64,000 nucleotides of DNA from Acinetobacter sp. ANC 4805 (GCF_022549495.1 NZ_JAKZGD010000001.1:186001-250000), one strand, 5' to 3'. Positions 34,838 through 44,289 are shown, numbered from the stretch's first letter. The notes: generated from the letters alone by a model not told the origin. Translations and numbers: made by a program.

Positions 34838-37195
34838 ATGACTGACTTAGTTCAGCAGTTGGCAAATGAAATTGCCGTACGTCCAAACCAAGTAGAAGCT
34901 GCTATTCGTTTAATTGATGAAGGCGCTAGCGTTCCCTTTATTGCACGTTACCGTAAAGAAGTCACGCAGGGCTTAGACGATACGCAATTACGTCAACTCG
35001 ATACACGTTTAACTTACTTACGTGATTTATACGAGCGTCGTGAAAAGGTGATCCAATCTTTACAAGAACAAGATAAATTAAGCGATGACTTATTGGCGCG
35101 TGTCAATGCAGCAGAAACCAAGAATGCCTTGGAAGAAATTTATGCGCCATATCGTCCAAAACGTACCAGTAAATCATTTAAGGCAAAAGAAGCAGGTCTT
35201 GGTGCTATTGCTGAAAAAGTGATTGCAGATCAAGTTGACCCAAGCGAAGCATTGGTTGGCTTTAGTCATGAAGACTACCCAGATGTAGAAAGCCAACTCG
35301 ATGCGATTCAGCATATTTTGATTGATGATTGGGCACAAAATATTGGATTAACCACTGAATTAAAACAAATTTTCTCTAAAACGGCAGTGCTGAAAAGTAG
35401 CGTTGCTTCTGAAGAGAAAAAAGAAGTTGGTAAGAAATTCCGCGATTATTTTGAATTCTCAGAGAATTTAAATAAATTACCATCACATCGTTTATTGGCA
35501 ATGTTACGTGGTCGCCAAGAAAATGTCTTAGGCTTAAAAGTTGATGGTGAAGATGATACACCTCTGTCACGTATTGAGACAGAATACAATCTTGATCAAA
35601 TTCAGCCACAGGCTCGCCAAGATTATTTAAAACAAACTGCAAAATTATTTTGGCTGGGCAAGATTCGTCCGCAAATCGAGCATTCATTATTAACAGACAA
35701 ACGCTTGGCTGCTGAAGCGGAAGCAATGGATGTTTTTGCTGAAAATTTACGTCATTTGCTCCTTTCTGCACCTGCTGGTGGTCGTACCACTTTAGGTGTC
35801 GATCCTGGTATCCGTACTGGTGTAAAACTTGCTGTGGTGAGTGATGCAGGTGATGTATTAGCACATAGTACAATTTATCCATTTGCGCCGAAAGAAGATA
35901 AAGAGGGTTCTATTACAGAACTTTCTCGTTTATGTCGAGAGTTCCACGTGGAACTTATTGCGATTGGTAATGGAACAGCAAGCCGTGAAACTGAAGCTTT
36001 AGTTGCTGAAATGATGGCTGCCAATGCTGACTTGAAACTGACGCGTATCACGGTAAGTGAAGCGGGTGCATCGGTTTATTCAGCTAGTGAATTAGCATCA
36101 CAAGAACTTCCAGAGCTTGATGTTTCAATTCGTGGAGCAGTTTCAATTGCACGCCGTTTGCAAGACCCATTGGCAGAGCTTGTTAAGATTGATCCTAAAT
36201 CGATTGGTGTAGGTCAATATCAACATGATGTGAACCAGACTGGCTTAGCAAAAACACTCGATGCGGTAGTTGAAGACTGTGTGAATGCTGTGGGCGTAGA
36301 TGTGAACACTGCATCACCAGCAATCTTGGCTTATATTGCGGGCTTGAATAAATCAATTGCACAGCAAATTGTTGAATACCGTAAAGAACATGGTCGTTTT
36401 GACAACCGCCAAGCATTGAAAAAAGTGCCACGTTTAGGCGAGCGTACCTTTGAACAATCAGCAGGTTTCTTACGTGTGCAAAATGGTTCTGAGCCATTGG
36501 ATGCATCAGCAGTTCACCCAGAAAGTTATGGCGTAGTGGAAAAAATTGTTGCAGCAAAAGCGACAACAGTAAAAGACATCATCGGTAATACTGAAATCAT
36601 TCGCCAAGTCAAAGCAGATGAGTTTGTTGATGACAGGTTTGGTTTGCCGACGATTCAAGATATTTTAGCTGAACTTGAAAAGCCTGCTCGTGATCCACGT
36701 CCAGAGTTTCGTACTGCCAAGTTCCGTGAAGATATTACTGAAGTTGCTCAACTCACTGAAGGCATGCAGCTCGAAGGTGTGGTGACCAATGTGACCAACT
36801 TCGGCGCGTTCGTAGATGTGGGTGTACATCAAGATGGTTTAGTGCATATCTCTGAACTTGCAAATGAATTTGTTTCTGATCCACATAAAGTGGTGAAACC
36901 AGGTCAAATTGTGCAAGTACGTGTGATGCAAGTTGATGTGGAACGTAATCGTGTGAATTTGAGTATGCGTGCAGAAGGTTCTGCACCTGCTAAAGCGCCA
37001 CGTCAGCAACAGCGTCCACAGCAAGAGCGAACTGAACGTTCAGAGCGTAAGCCTCAAGGTCAACGTCCGCCACGTAAAGAAGGTGACTTTAAGCGTCCGC
37101 AAAATAACAAGCCAAAAACTGAAAAACCACAAGAGCAAAAAATTGGTGGTTTAGGTGCTTTGTTATTACAAGCAGGGATCAAAGGTTCTAAGTAA
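34838..37195 (+). CDS. tex: RNA-binding transcription accessory protein Tex
   Basis: 785 residues from ATG 34838 (MTDLVQQLANEIAVRPNQVE). Tex domains in order: N-terminal helical part, YqgF-like RNase H fold (TTLGVDPGIRTGVKLAVVSD), helix-hairpin-helix (LAKTLDAVVEDCVNAVGVDV, then IVEYRKEHGRFDNRQALKKV), and S1 domain near residues 650-720 (GMQLEGVVTNVTNFGAFVDV). A basic Gln/Arg-rich tail follows. It binds RNA and DNA and affects transcription and stress tolerance. The upstream frame to 34802 is not part of the family. Confidence 0.95.
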   Translation: MTDLVQQLANEIAVRPNQVEAAIRLIDEGASVPFIARYRKEVTQGLDDTQLRQLDTRLTYLRDLYERREKVIQSLQEQDKLSDDLLARVNAAETKNALEEIYAPYRPKRTSKSFKAKEAGLGAIAEKVIADQVDPSEALVGFSHEDYPDVESQLDAIQHILIDDWAQNIGLTTELKQIFSKTAVLKSSVASEEKKEVGKKFRDYFEFSENLNKLPSHRLLAMLRGRQENVLGLKVDGEDDTPLSRIETEYNLDQIQPQARQDYLKQTAKLFWLGKIRPQIEHSLLTDKRLAAEAEAMDVFAENLRHLLLSAPAGGRTTLGVDPGIRTGVKLAVVSDAGDVLAHSTIYPFAPKEDKEGSITELSRLCREFHVELIAIGNGTASRETEALVAEMMAANADLKLTRITVSEAGASVYSASELASQELPELDVSIRGAVSIARRLQDPLAELVKIDPKSIGVGQYQHDVNQTGLAKTLDAVVEDCVNAVGVDVNTASPAILAYIAGLNKSIAQQIVEYRKEHGRFDNRQALKKVPRLGERTFEQSAGFLRVQNGSEPLDASAVHPESYGVVEKIVAAKATTVKDIIGNTEIIRQVKADEFVDDRFGLPTIQDILAELEKPARDPRPEFRTAKFREDITEVAQLTEGMQLEGVVTNVTNFGAFVDVGVHQDGLVHISELANEFVSDPHKVVKPGQIVQVRVMQVDVERNRVNLSMRAEGSAPAKAPRQQQRPQQERTERSERKPQGQRPPRKEGDFKRPQNNKPKTEKPQEQKIGGLGALLLQAGIKGSK

Positions 37196-37209
37196 CTGAT
37201 CAAATAAAT

Positions 37210-37236
37210 AAAAGCCTCTTCGGAGGCTTTTATTTT
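37210..37236. terminator. Bidirectional terminator after tex
   Basis: AAAAGCCTC / GAGGCTTTT, perfect 9-bp stem, TTCG tetraloop, T-rich tail. It also lies at the right end of the reverse-strand defence operon. Confidence 0.85.
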
Positions 37237-37250
37237 AAGAGGTGCTATTT

Positions 37251-38297
37251 TTATAATTCAGTATAATCAGGCTGTATACCCATAATTCTCAATTGTTTCA
37301 AGGGTATATCAATTGGAATATCTATTTTATCTTGATCAAATATGACTAAGTTGTAACCGTTTCCAAAAGAGCTATTAAACATTAATCCATCAATCCCACC
37401 TAAATTTTTAAAAAACTCAGTAATGAATTGAGTTGGTATATAATCGAGATGTGAACGATTAGGCAAAACAGGTAAAGATAACTCTTTGGCGAATTGATCT
37501 AATAAATTAACTAATTTCATAATCTTATGAAAATCATCTGTAGAGCTTAAAGATATGAATGAAATATCTTTTTTGGGATCACATAAATTAATAACGTTAA
37601 TATCTTGTTTGACTTTTAAACAAGCAATATAAACAGTTTGCCCGTTACTTGGACGAACCTCTGTTAATGCAGTTTCAATTAACTGAGCTGTATATAGATA
37701 AGAAATACCATCTGGATTAGCTCTACCTATAGTCACTTTTTCTAAAGGAGGTTTGTTCATTTCTTGATGTTTAAGTATATTATCCGATATTCGAGCACGA
37801 AAAAGTGTATCAGAAGTAGTAATTTCATAATTTAGTTGCTCAATTACCTCTGTAAATTTCTCAAATAGGTTTCCAGTTTCAAGAAAAGCATCTCTGTATA
37901 TCTCAATTTGAGGAAAGAAACGATTATTATGTTTTAGTTCATATTTAAAGGCTTCCCATTCATTCTGAGTATTAGTTGGAAAGTTTTTATATTTTTTGTT
38001 AATGAACTCTTGTTTATTTTGTAGAGCATCTTCAATTATTTGCTCTTGAACGTTACTAGTAAATAATTTAAATTCACTTGATAGGATATGGAATAAACTA
38101 TAACCATCTGTATCTTTTTCAAATATGCTATCAATCACTTCAATAAGAGGTGAGATTAGCATATACAATTGATCTATATTTATAGTACTTGCATCATTTG
38201 TTCCGCAATAATGACAACGTGAAATTCTACCTATTGAGTTAATTTGTAACTTCAAAGCTTTATCTGAAAAACAGTTACTACAACATTTTCGAACCAT
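37251..38297 (-). CDS. Zn-finger RES-domain protein, probable NAD+ phosphorylase/toxin
   Basis: 348 residues. The N-terminus has a CxxC...CxxC zinc ribbon (Cys6, Cys9, Cys28, Cys31) and a helical segment to about residue 150. The C-terminal half is a RES domain: TLFRARI (165-170), VTIGRANPDGISYLYTAQ (189-205), TALTEVRPSNG (209-219), DYIPTQFITEFF and DGLMFNSSFGNGYN (Ser309/310). These cover the conserved Arg, Glu and Ser positions after which RES is named. RES proteins such as MbcT degrade NAD+ by phosphorolysis. It is the last gene of a three-gene operon, starting five bases after the sce7725 gene. No MbcA-type antitoxin is adjacent. Confidence 0.85.
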   Translation of the reverse strand: MVRKCCSNCFSDKALKLQINSIGRISRCHYCGTNDASTINIDQLYMLISPLIEVIDSIFEKDTDGYSLFHILSSEFKLFTSNVQEQIIEDALQNKQEFINKKYKNFPTNTQNEWEAFKYELKHNNRFFPQIEIYRDAFLETGNLFEKFTEVIEQLNYEITTSDTLFRARISDNILKHQEMNKPPLEKVTIGRANPDGISYLYTAQLIETALTEVRPSNGQTVYIACLKVKQDINVINLCDPKKDISFISLSSTDDFHKIMKLVNLLDQFAKELSLPVLPNRSHLDYIPTQFITEFFKNLGGIDGLMFNSSFGNGYNLVIFDQDKIDIPIDIPLKQLRIMGIQPDYTEL

Positions 38298-38302
38298 TAG
38301 TC

Positions 38303-39205
38303 TTAATCCTTTGATTCTAAATATATATTTATTGTTTCAATATGATGCATTATTGAATTTTTTTTAACTTGCCCTAACCCTGGGAAATGTCCTATTTTGT
38401 ATAAAAAAATGAACTCTTGTAGTCCTTTGGTTTCTTCGAAAAGGATTTTCTTTGATTGGAAATCAGAAATAAGTTTCGTTAACGCTTCCTTAAATTTAGC
38501 ACCAGGATTAGTGGGTGTTCCATCGTCTTCTGAGGAATAGTGACGAATGAATAACTCATCAAATCTTTGAGAATCAATATACGATGCATGAACTGTTACA
38601 ACATAGGCTGGACCACCACCTTCAATAAAATCATCGCCCGTAATAGTATAATCACCAAAACCTATATTATTTTCTTCATGATAATAACTATGTAAGGCTG
38701 AGAATGATGATTCTTGAGGATAATCTGCATTTCTTAGTTGTCTTTTAAAAAAGTCCTCATAGACAACTTTATTGTGTATAAGTCTTTTAACTTGTGGACT
38801 ATTATCATTTTGAATAAAATTAATTCTTGAGATTTTTGTAAAATCAATCAGTTCTTTATCAATGCCTTTCTGAATAAACAAACCAAAATTATTTAATTCT
38901 AAAAAATCATTGTATAAATTCGTCTTTTCATTGATCGAGTAGAGTGGTGTATACTCGATATTCTCTATCTTAGTTATGAGTTCACTAAACTCAGTCTTTG
39001 ATTTTTTAAAGTCACCAATTATTGGGTTAATGATTATATAAGGTACAATACCATTCTTATTTAGGACCTCAATGGTTTTACAGAGTGCTTTTATATCATT
39101 TTTCACAGGTTCAATAACAGGAATAAAGTTTTTAAGTCCTAGCTCTGATAGTTCTCGAATAGCTAAAAGCTCATTAAGTTTTCCTCTTAAAATTGGATAA
39201 TACAT
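38303..39205 (-). CDS. sce7725/beta-family protein
   Basis: 300 residues. The start MYYPILRGKLNELLAIRELS and the later NFIPVIEPVK match the beta-protein (PF14350-type) layout: a YxPIL...E...L opening, then PVIEP and alternating beta-alpha units like a TIM barrel (INFIQNDNSPQV, VTVHASYIDSQRFDEL). A conserved-looking GGPAYVVTVHAS stretch precedes the end. I recognise it as the sce7725 family, usually found beside sce7726. Its ATG lies 32 bases inside the end of the upstream sce7726 gene, so translation is coupled. Its biochemical activity is unknown. Confidence 0.8.
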   Translation of the reverse strand: MYYPILRGKLNELLAIRELSELGLKNFIPVIEPVKNDIKALCKTIEVLNKNGIVPYIIINPIIGDFKKSKTEFSELITKIENIEYTPLYSINEKTNLYNDFLELNNFGLFIQKGIDKELIDFTKISRINFIQNDNSPQVKRLIHNKVVYEDFFKRQLRNADYPQESSFSALHSYYHEENNIGFGDYTITGDDFIEGGGPAYVVTVHASYIDSQRFDELFIRHYSSEDDGTPTNPGAKFKEALTKLISDFQSKKILFEETKGLQEFIFLYKIGHFPGLGQVKKNSIMHHIETINIYLESKD

Positions 39206-40046
39206 TAAGGTCTTTCTCCGAGAAAAAGCTAATTAGGTTTTTAATATCATTTTTATTGAATTTAAAGCTTATCAAAGCATTAGTCAAAGGGTGTGGTAGA
39301 GTATTTATTGCTTCAATATTATTCTTTCTGTGTTTTTTTAAAGTTTTTAAAAATAAATTGTTCACAACATCTCTATCAGATTTATTAAGAATTTTAAAGC
39401 ACAGATCAAAAACCTGAGTGTTAGGAACATCAATTTTTAACCCATATATATTTTCAGCAATATCTAAATACTCTTCTTTTCTTAATGACTTCATCATAAG
39501 GTTAATATCAAAAATATCATTAGATATAGCTTCTTTTATAGTCCGTAAAGTGTTGTTGTCGGTTAAAACCATAATACCAACACTATGAGGAATGATAGCT
39601 TCTACATCTATTTGTAGGGAACTAGGGCAAACGACATAAACTTTTTCAAATAATTGAATATATGACTGTAGCTGGTCTTCTAATCTGTTTAATGAATCAT
39701 ATTCTGTTTTGATTTCATAACAAGTTGAACAGCCATTTAGTAAGACTAAATCAGCTTTATTCTGACCTACTCTGAATTCTGAAAGTAAAACGGATGACTG
39801 GAGTGAATGTTTGCTTCTTAAAATTTTGCGAGCAATGAAATTTTTATAGACATATTCATTTCTATAATTTTGACTTAAAAATTCAAATGCAGATGAATAT
39901 ATATCAAGGATACTGGATGTATTTACATTTGAGCTTAAGGATTTGTTATTTATTATTTTTTCAAGAGATGAAACGTCACCAGAAGCAATAGCTCTTAAGC
40001 TATTGCTTGTAAATAGTTTGGCGATTTCTCTCTCAGTAGTGCTCAC
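39174..40046 (-). CDS. sce7726-family protein, PD-(D/E)XK nuclease-like
   Basis: 290 residues, the first gene of the operon. A PD-(D/E)XK core is visible: Glu64 in RNEYVYKNFIARKIL, FRVGQNKADLVLLNG with Asp99, CYEIKTEYD with Glu111 and Lys113, then RLEDQLQSYIQLFEKVYVVC with the Gln-x-x-x-Tyr helix. This D...ExK...Q pattern is that of restriction-like nucleases. The remainder is helical. It belongs to the sce7726 family by these marks and by the adjacent sce7725 partner. AT-rich composition and Lys/Asn-rich codons suggest recent acquisition. Confidence 0.82.
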   Translation of the reverse strand: MSTTEREIAKLFTSNSLRAIASGDVSSLEKIINNKSLSSNVNTSSILDIYSSAFEFLSQNYRNEYVYKNFIARKILRSKHSLQSSVLLSEFRVGQNKADLVLLNGCSTCYEIKTEYDSLNRLEDQLQSYIQLFEKVYVVCPSSLQIDVEAIIPHSVGIMVLTDNNTLRTIKEAISNDIFDINLMMKSLRKEEYLDIAENIYGLKIDVPNTQVFDLCFKILNKSDRDVVNNLFLKTLKKHRKNNIEAINTLPHPLTNALISFKFNKNDIKNLISFFSEKDLNVLSNFKRKT

Positions 40047-40272
40047 AATATTAAGATATCTTATATAAATTAGATTATTCTTATTGTACCTAGTAATCTA
40101 ATAAGAAAAAAAGCTGAAAAATAATTTTTACCTCGAATGAGTTAACTTTTTTGAACATAAATTTATAGTAAGTCGTTTTATATAGCTTAAGCTATGAACA
40201 GCAATTTTGTTCTATAAATCTATCTAAATCGCGTTAACCTGAAATGATGCATATATGCCTTAGGAGGTCGTG

Positions 40273-41103
40273 ATGTCGCGCAGACCTCGAGAACAAGTTG
40301 ATTACTTACACCTAAAAGAATTAGGTGGTTTGGAAATGTTGAAAGCCAGTTACTTTCAACAGGAGTTTTCACGACATGTTCATGAAGGCTTTTGCATTGG
40401 GGTGATCGAGGAAGGGGCACAACGGTTCTATCGTACAGGTGGACATCATGTTGCACCCCAAGGCGATATTATTTTGGTCAATGCTGATGAAGTTCATACA
40501 GGTTCTTCTGCGGTTGATACTGGTTGGTGCTATCGCGCTATTTATCCCACACCTGAGATTTTTAATGAGTTAACACGTGACTTAACTACGGTAAATGGCA
40601 TTGCGCCGTGGTTCAGAGATGCAGTCTTGCATGATGAAGGCTTGGCACAGCAATTTCGTTTACTCTTTGATTTGTTAGAGCAACCTAACAATACCTTACT
40701 CAAACAAACTTTATTTCTGTCAACGATTGCTTGGCTCGTATCAAAGTACAGTCAAGTCAAGCCACTCGCAACAGATCTCAGTCATGCCAAACAACGTATT
40801 CTAAATATTAAAGAATTGATGGCGAGTATGCCTGAACAAGAGTTTTCTTTGGTTCAATTGGCAGAAATCGCCAATCTGAGTCAGTGGCACTTTTTACGCC
40901 AGTTTAAAAAGCATGTAGGTCTGTCACCCCATGCATGGTTAGTGCAGGCACGTTTGCAAAAATCACAAAAATTATTAAGACAAGGATTGAACTTATCTGA
41001 GGTTTCACAACAGTGTGGCTTCTCGGATCAAAGTCATTTTAGTCGGCATTTTCGTCAAGCTTTTGGCATTACCCCAGGCGGTTATATCGCTTATCTCAAA
41101 TAA
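40273..41103 (+). CDS. AraC-family regulator with AraC-type cupin
   Basis: 276 residues from ATG 40273, five bases after TAGGAGG; a GTG directly before is a less likely start. N-terminal cupin: FSRHVHEGFCIGVIEEGAQR, then GDIILVNADEVHTGS. C-terminal double HTH: FSLVQLAEIANLSQWHFLRQ, then LSEVSQQCGFSDQSHFSRHF and FGITPGGY. It is followed in the same direction by azlCD and probably activates it, as such regulators commonly precede the AzlCD exporter. Confidence 0.88.
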   Translation: MSRRPREQVDYLHLKELGGLEMLKASYFQQEFSRHVHEGFCIGVIEEGAQRFYRTGGHHVAPQGDIILVNADEVHTGSSAVDTGWCYRAIYPTPEIFNELTRDLTTVNGIAPWFRDAVLHDEGLAQQFRLLFDLLEQPNNTLLKQTLFLSTIAWLVSKYSQVKPLATDLSHAKQRILNIKELMASMPEQEFSLVQLAEIANLSQWHFLRQFKKHVGLSPHAWLVQARLQKSQKLLRQGLNLSEVSQQCGFSDQSHFSRHFRQAFGITPGGYIAYLK

Positions 41104-41180
41104 AATAGCAATTTTATACAATCTTCATTTAGCAATTTTTGGCATAGTCAGAATGTCTTTGATAATAAATTGTGGTTTTG

Positions 41181-41891
41181 ATGTTAGGTGAGAGCATAGA
41201 TGACACGCCGATGAGTGAAACACGGGCATTTTTAAATGGAGTGATCAAAATCTTGCCTCTGTGTTTTGCCGTATTGCCTTGGGGCTTATTGGTAGGTTCA
41301 ATGGCAATCCAAGCAGGATTAACGACATTACAAGCGATCGCGATGTCTGCGTTGGTTTTCGCGGGAGCGGCTCAATTAATGACGCTTGGGTTAGTGATGG
41401 CAGGTACGCCAGCATTGACCATTATCATTTCCGTTTTCCTGATCACCACACAGCATTATTTATATGCATTGTATTTACGCGAAGATATTTCCAAACAACC
41501 ATTAAAATATCGGTTGATGCTAGGTTTCTTGCTGACCGATGAATTATTTGCCGTCAGTCTTAAAAGGCAACAACACTATATTTATTATCTGCTAGGTGCA
41601 GGAAGTTGTTTTTATCTATGTTGGGTATTGTTTAGCGCCTGTGGTGTATTTCTCGCATCCGCGATACCAAACTTAGATCAATATCATCTCGATTTTTCGA
41701 TTGTGGCAACTTTTATTGCCATCGTGATTCCATTCATTAAAAACCTAAATACCTTGGTGGGTGTACTGGTTTCGGTGATTTTAACCGTGATCTTTCTAGG
41801 TTTAGGTTTTAAAAGTGCAGCGATCATGGCGGGTGTGATTGGGATGTTGGCAGCCACTTGCTTGCAAAATTTTCGGGAGCGTAAAGCATGA
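41181..41891 (+). CDS. azlC: Branched-chain amino acid exporter large subunit AzlC
   Basis: About 236 residues; the start is uncertain (GTG 41172, ATG 41181 or ATG 41211). It has the AzlC signature FLNGVIKILPLCFAVLPWGLLVGSMA and ALVFAGAAQLMTLGLVMAG, then HYLYALYLR in the middle. Five or six membrane helices follow. With AzlD it exports branched-chain amino acids or methionine from the cytoplasm. The stop overlaps the azlD ATG (ATGA). Confidence 0.9.
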   Translation: MLGESIDDTPMSETRAFLNGVIKILPLCFAVLPWGLLVGSMAIQAGLTTLQAIAMSALVFAGAAQLMTLGLVMAGTPALTIIISVFLITTQHYLYALYLREDISKQPLKYRLMLGFLLTDELFAVSLKRQQHYIYYLLGAGSCFYLCWVLFSACGVFLASAIPNLDQYHLDFSIVATFIAIVIPFIKNLNTLVGVLVSVILTVIFLGLGFKSAAIMAGVIGMLAATCLQNFRERKA

Positions 41892-42205
41892 GTTGGTTTG
41901 TTCTGATTATTTTGGCACTAGTGGTGTTTATGAATCGCTATATCTTGCTTGAACCTAATCTTCCTTTGCGCTTACCGAAATGGTTTCAGCAGTCTTTGCA
42001 ATATTCTGCACCATGTTTACTGACGGCAATTGCGACTCCGATTGTGTTTATGGATGAGCAGGGGGCATTTCGTTCGACTTTACTGAATCCGTATTTTCTC
42101 GCCACGATTTTAACGATTGTAATTGCTTATAAAGTGAGACATACCTTGTTGACGATTATTCTGAGTTTGGCTTGTTTTTATGGATTGGTGTTTGTATTGA
42201 AATGA
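41888..42205 (+). CDS. azlD: Branched-chain amino acid exporter small subunit AzlD
   Basis: 105 residues, four hydrophobic helices, with the family PXRLPKWFQQSLQYSAPCLL-like motif (LRLPKWFQQSLQYSAPCLLT) and FMNRYILLEPN opening. The ATG overlaps the azlC stop. Small AzlD subunits always accompany AzlC. Confidence 0.88.
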   Translation: MSWFVLIILALVVFMNRYILLEPNLPLRLPKWFQQSLQYSAPCLLTAIATPIVFMDEQGAFRSTLLNPYFLATILTIVIAYKVRHTLLTIILSLACFYGLVFVLK

Positions 42206-42248
42206 ATATATGAAATGACGTGCGTGTTGAAGTTATTGTGAAATCCTA

Positions 42249-42294
42249 TATCAACAAAACCACAGTTGAGAAAGCAAATGTAGTTTTGTTGATA
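42249..42294. terminator. Inverted repeat between azlD and the convergent MHS transporter
   Basis: TATCAACAAAAC / GTTTTGTTGATA, perfect 12-bp arms separated by 22 bases. It is AT-rich and without a T-run; it lies between convergent genes, so it is a possible terminator or transcription-overlap barrier. Confidence 0.4.
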
Positions 42295-42304
42295 CTCGAT
42301 TTAT

Positions 42305-43597
42305 TTAATGATCATGCTCCAAATATTCAGGTTTTTTCGGTAATGCCAAACTACAGAAGAAACAAATAATCAGCATGATAATCACGTAGACGAAAAAAGA
42401 GTTTTCAATCCCTGCATCTTTAAATAGTAACGCGACAGAGGGTGCCGAACCACCAAATAATGCATTGCCCACGGCATAAGAAAAACCGACACCTAAGGCA
42501 CGGACATGAGTTGGGAACATTTCAGCTTTGACTAAACCACTGATCGAGGTATAGAAGCTGAGTAACATCATGAGGAAAATGAGTAATAAGGTAATGATGA
42601 CAGGTGAATCTGCAAAATTACGCATACCTGTCACCATCACTGGGTAAATAAATATGGCACTCAGTAAGCTAAAAGCGAGCATTGAGGCGCGTCGACCAAT
42701 TCGATCCGAGAGCATTCCAAAAAATGGTTGAGCAAGCATAAATACAAACAGGGCAGTGGTCATGATGAAGCCGACAGTTTTGCCATCCATACCAATATTG
42801 GTGAGATAGGTTTTTGAATAAACCGTCACCACATAAAAGGTCAGTGAACCTGCTGAGGTATAACCGACCACCAATAAGAATGTTTTCCAGTGTTGTTTAA
42901 GTAAGGCGGTTAAACTGCCCGATTCTTCATGTTTTGCATCTTCATGTGATAAGGTTTCTTCCAAACGGCTACGTGCTGCAAGAGAAAGTAAGGCAGCAAC
43001 ACCGCCAATCACAAATGGAATACGCCAACCACCATCATTCAATTGTTGTTCACTCATAAAACCGAGCAAGATCACACCAAGTAAACTCGCCAGCAATTGT
43101 CCGCCTGATAATGTCACATATTGGAAAGAAGCGAAGAAACCTCGTTGCCCTTTTAAGCCAAGTTCACTCATATAGGTGGCAACAGCACCGTATTCACCAC
43201 CAACGGAGAGACCTTGGAGTAACCGAACCATAAGGAGTAAAAATGGGGCAAACATACCCACTTGCTCATAGGTTGGTAAGGCTGCGAATAAAAATGAACT
43301 GAGTGCCATTAAGCAAATCGAAATGACCATAGATTGTTTACGTCCATGACGATCTGCAATACGTCCAAATAACCAACTTCCGATTGGGCGCATAAAGAAG
43401 CTAGCGGCAAATACTCCCCAGACATAAATTGCTTTGGTGGTGGCTTCCATGTCGGGTGCTGTGAGTGCATGGGTAAAATAAGCAGCAAAAACTGCATAAA
43501 TATAAAAATCGAACCATTCCACTAAGTTCCCTGAAGCCGCACCAACAATCCCTTTTATGCGGCTGGTTCTTTCTGCTTTACTATATGTTTGATTCAT
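42305..43597 (-). CDS. MHS-family MFS transporter (alpha-ketoglutarate permease-like)
   Basis: 430 residues with twelve membrane helices. MHS-family marks are GNLVEWFDFYIYAVFAAYF in helix 1, FGRIADRHGRKQSMVISICL between helices 2 and 3, LQGLSVGGEYGAVATYMSE in helix 5 and MLSDRIGRRASML in loop 8-9. It is a proton symporter of carboxylates or related compounds. KgtP-like substrates are likely but not certain. AAAGGAG precedes the ATG. Confidence 0.9.
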   Translation of the reverse strand: MNQTYSKAERTSRIKGIVGAASGNLVEWFDFYIYAVFAAYFTHALTAPDMEATTKAIYVWGVFAASFFMRPIGSWLFGRIADRHGRKQSMVISICLMALSSFLFAALPTYEQVGMFAPFLLLMVRLLQGLSVGGEYGAVATYMSELGLKGQRGFFASFQYVTLSGGQLLASLLGVILLGFMSEQQLNDGGWRIPFVIGGVAALLSLAARSRLEETLSHEDAKHEESGSLTALLKQHWKTFLLVVGYTSAGSLTFYVVTVYSKTYLTNIGMDGKTVGFIMTTALFVFMLAQPFFGMLSDRIGRRASMLAFSLLSAIFIYPVMVTGMRNFADSPVIITLLLIFLMMLLSFYTSISGLVKAEMFPTHVRALGVGFSYAVGNALFGGSAPSVALLFKDAGIENSFFVYVIIMLIICFFCSLALPKKPEYLEHDH

Positions 43598-43727
43598 CGC
43601 TACTCCTTTCTTAATCCGTAAGATTCTGTAATTAAATCTTTACCGAATGTTATATACCGCTAAAAAAACATGAAAATGACACTAATTTTGTATGTTTTTA
43701 TAGCGATATTTTTTACATAGGATGCAT

Positions 43728-43892
43728 TTAAGTAGCGTTGGCGTAAGGGGAAATAAGCTTGGAATTGGCAATAAGGTCACATATCATTTCTTTAGTTTTT
43801 GAAAAATAACGAGGGTCTATCGGCACTTCAGCCATGTATTGTACTGGTGGATAAAACAACGCCAATAAGGCATGACATGCAAGTAATGACGA
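43728..43892 (-). pseudogene. Gene remnant, possibly the C-terminus of a regulator
   Basis: A minus-strand frame of about 54 codons ends in TAA and reads LLACHALLALFYPPVQYMAE, then VPIDPRYFSKTKEMICDLIA. There is no start or upstream continuation: a stop bounds it. An 'ALFYP...' helix followed by 'P.....K..I..LI' resembles the C-terminal helices of TetR regulators. The family is uncertain, but the amino-acid-like composition and stop make decayed coding likely. Confidence 0.4.
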
Positions 43893-43911
43893 TCATTCCC
43901 CTTATCAAATT

Positions 43912-44289
43912 TTAATTTAAGTCAGGGATCGGGCAATCCGCTCTGAGTGGGCATGCCTCACCTTGTGTAAATCGGCTTAACATGGTTTTGATATTCATTA
44001 ACTGTTCAATTTTTTCATCAATCATATTCAGTTTGTCTTGGAAAATGTCTTGTACTTGAATGGCTGGAATTTCCCCTTGTGTGGTCAGTGCTAAAATTTG
44101 TTTAATCTCATTAAGTGAAAACCCTAGATTTTTTGCAGTTCGTATTAAGTGTAATTGTTGTAAGGTTTGTTCAGGATAATCTTTATACCCGTTATTACGA
44201 GTGATGGACTGAATCAGCTGCATTTTTTCATAAAAACGGATGGTATCCCGACTGAGTTCGGTTTGTTTTGAGAGTTGTCCAATTAACAT
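43912..44289 (-). CDS. MerR-family regulator
   Basis: 125 residues from ATG 44289. The N-terminal HTH is LIGQLSKQTELSRDTIRFYE and the wing is YKDYPEQTLQQLHLIRTAKN. A dimerising helix follows (DKLNMIDEKIEQLMNIKTML). It ends in CPLRADCPIPD; the two Cys may sense metal or thiol stress but are not placed as in ZntR or SoxR. It is divergent from a reductase gene with a MerR-type promoter between. Confidence 0.88.
   Translation of the reverse strand: MLIGQLSKQTELSRDTIRFYEKMQLIQSITRNNGYKDYPEQTLQQLHLIRTAKNLGFSLNEIKQILALTTQGEIPAIQVQDIFQDKLNMIDEKIEQLMNIKTMLSRFTQGEACPLRADCPIPDLN

Noticed and set aside
35376..35882. 168-codon antisense frame inside tex
   Set aside because: Composition is His/Gln/Leu-rich as expected from the reverse of a coding frame; tex is clearly the real gene.
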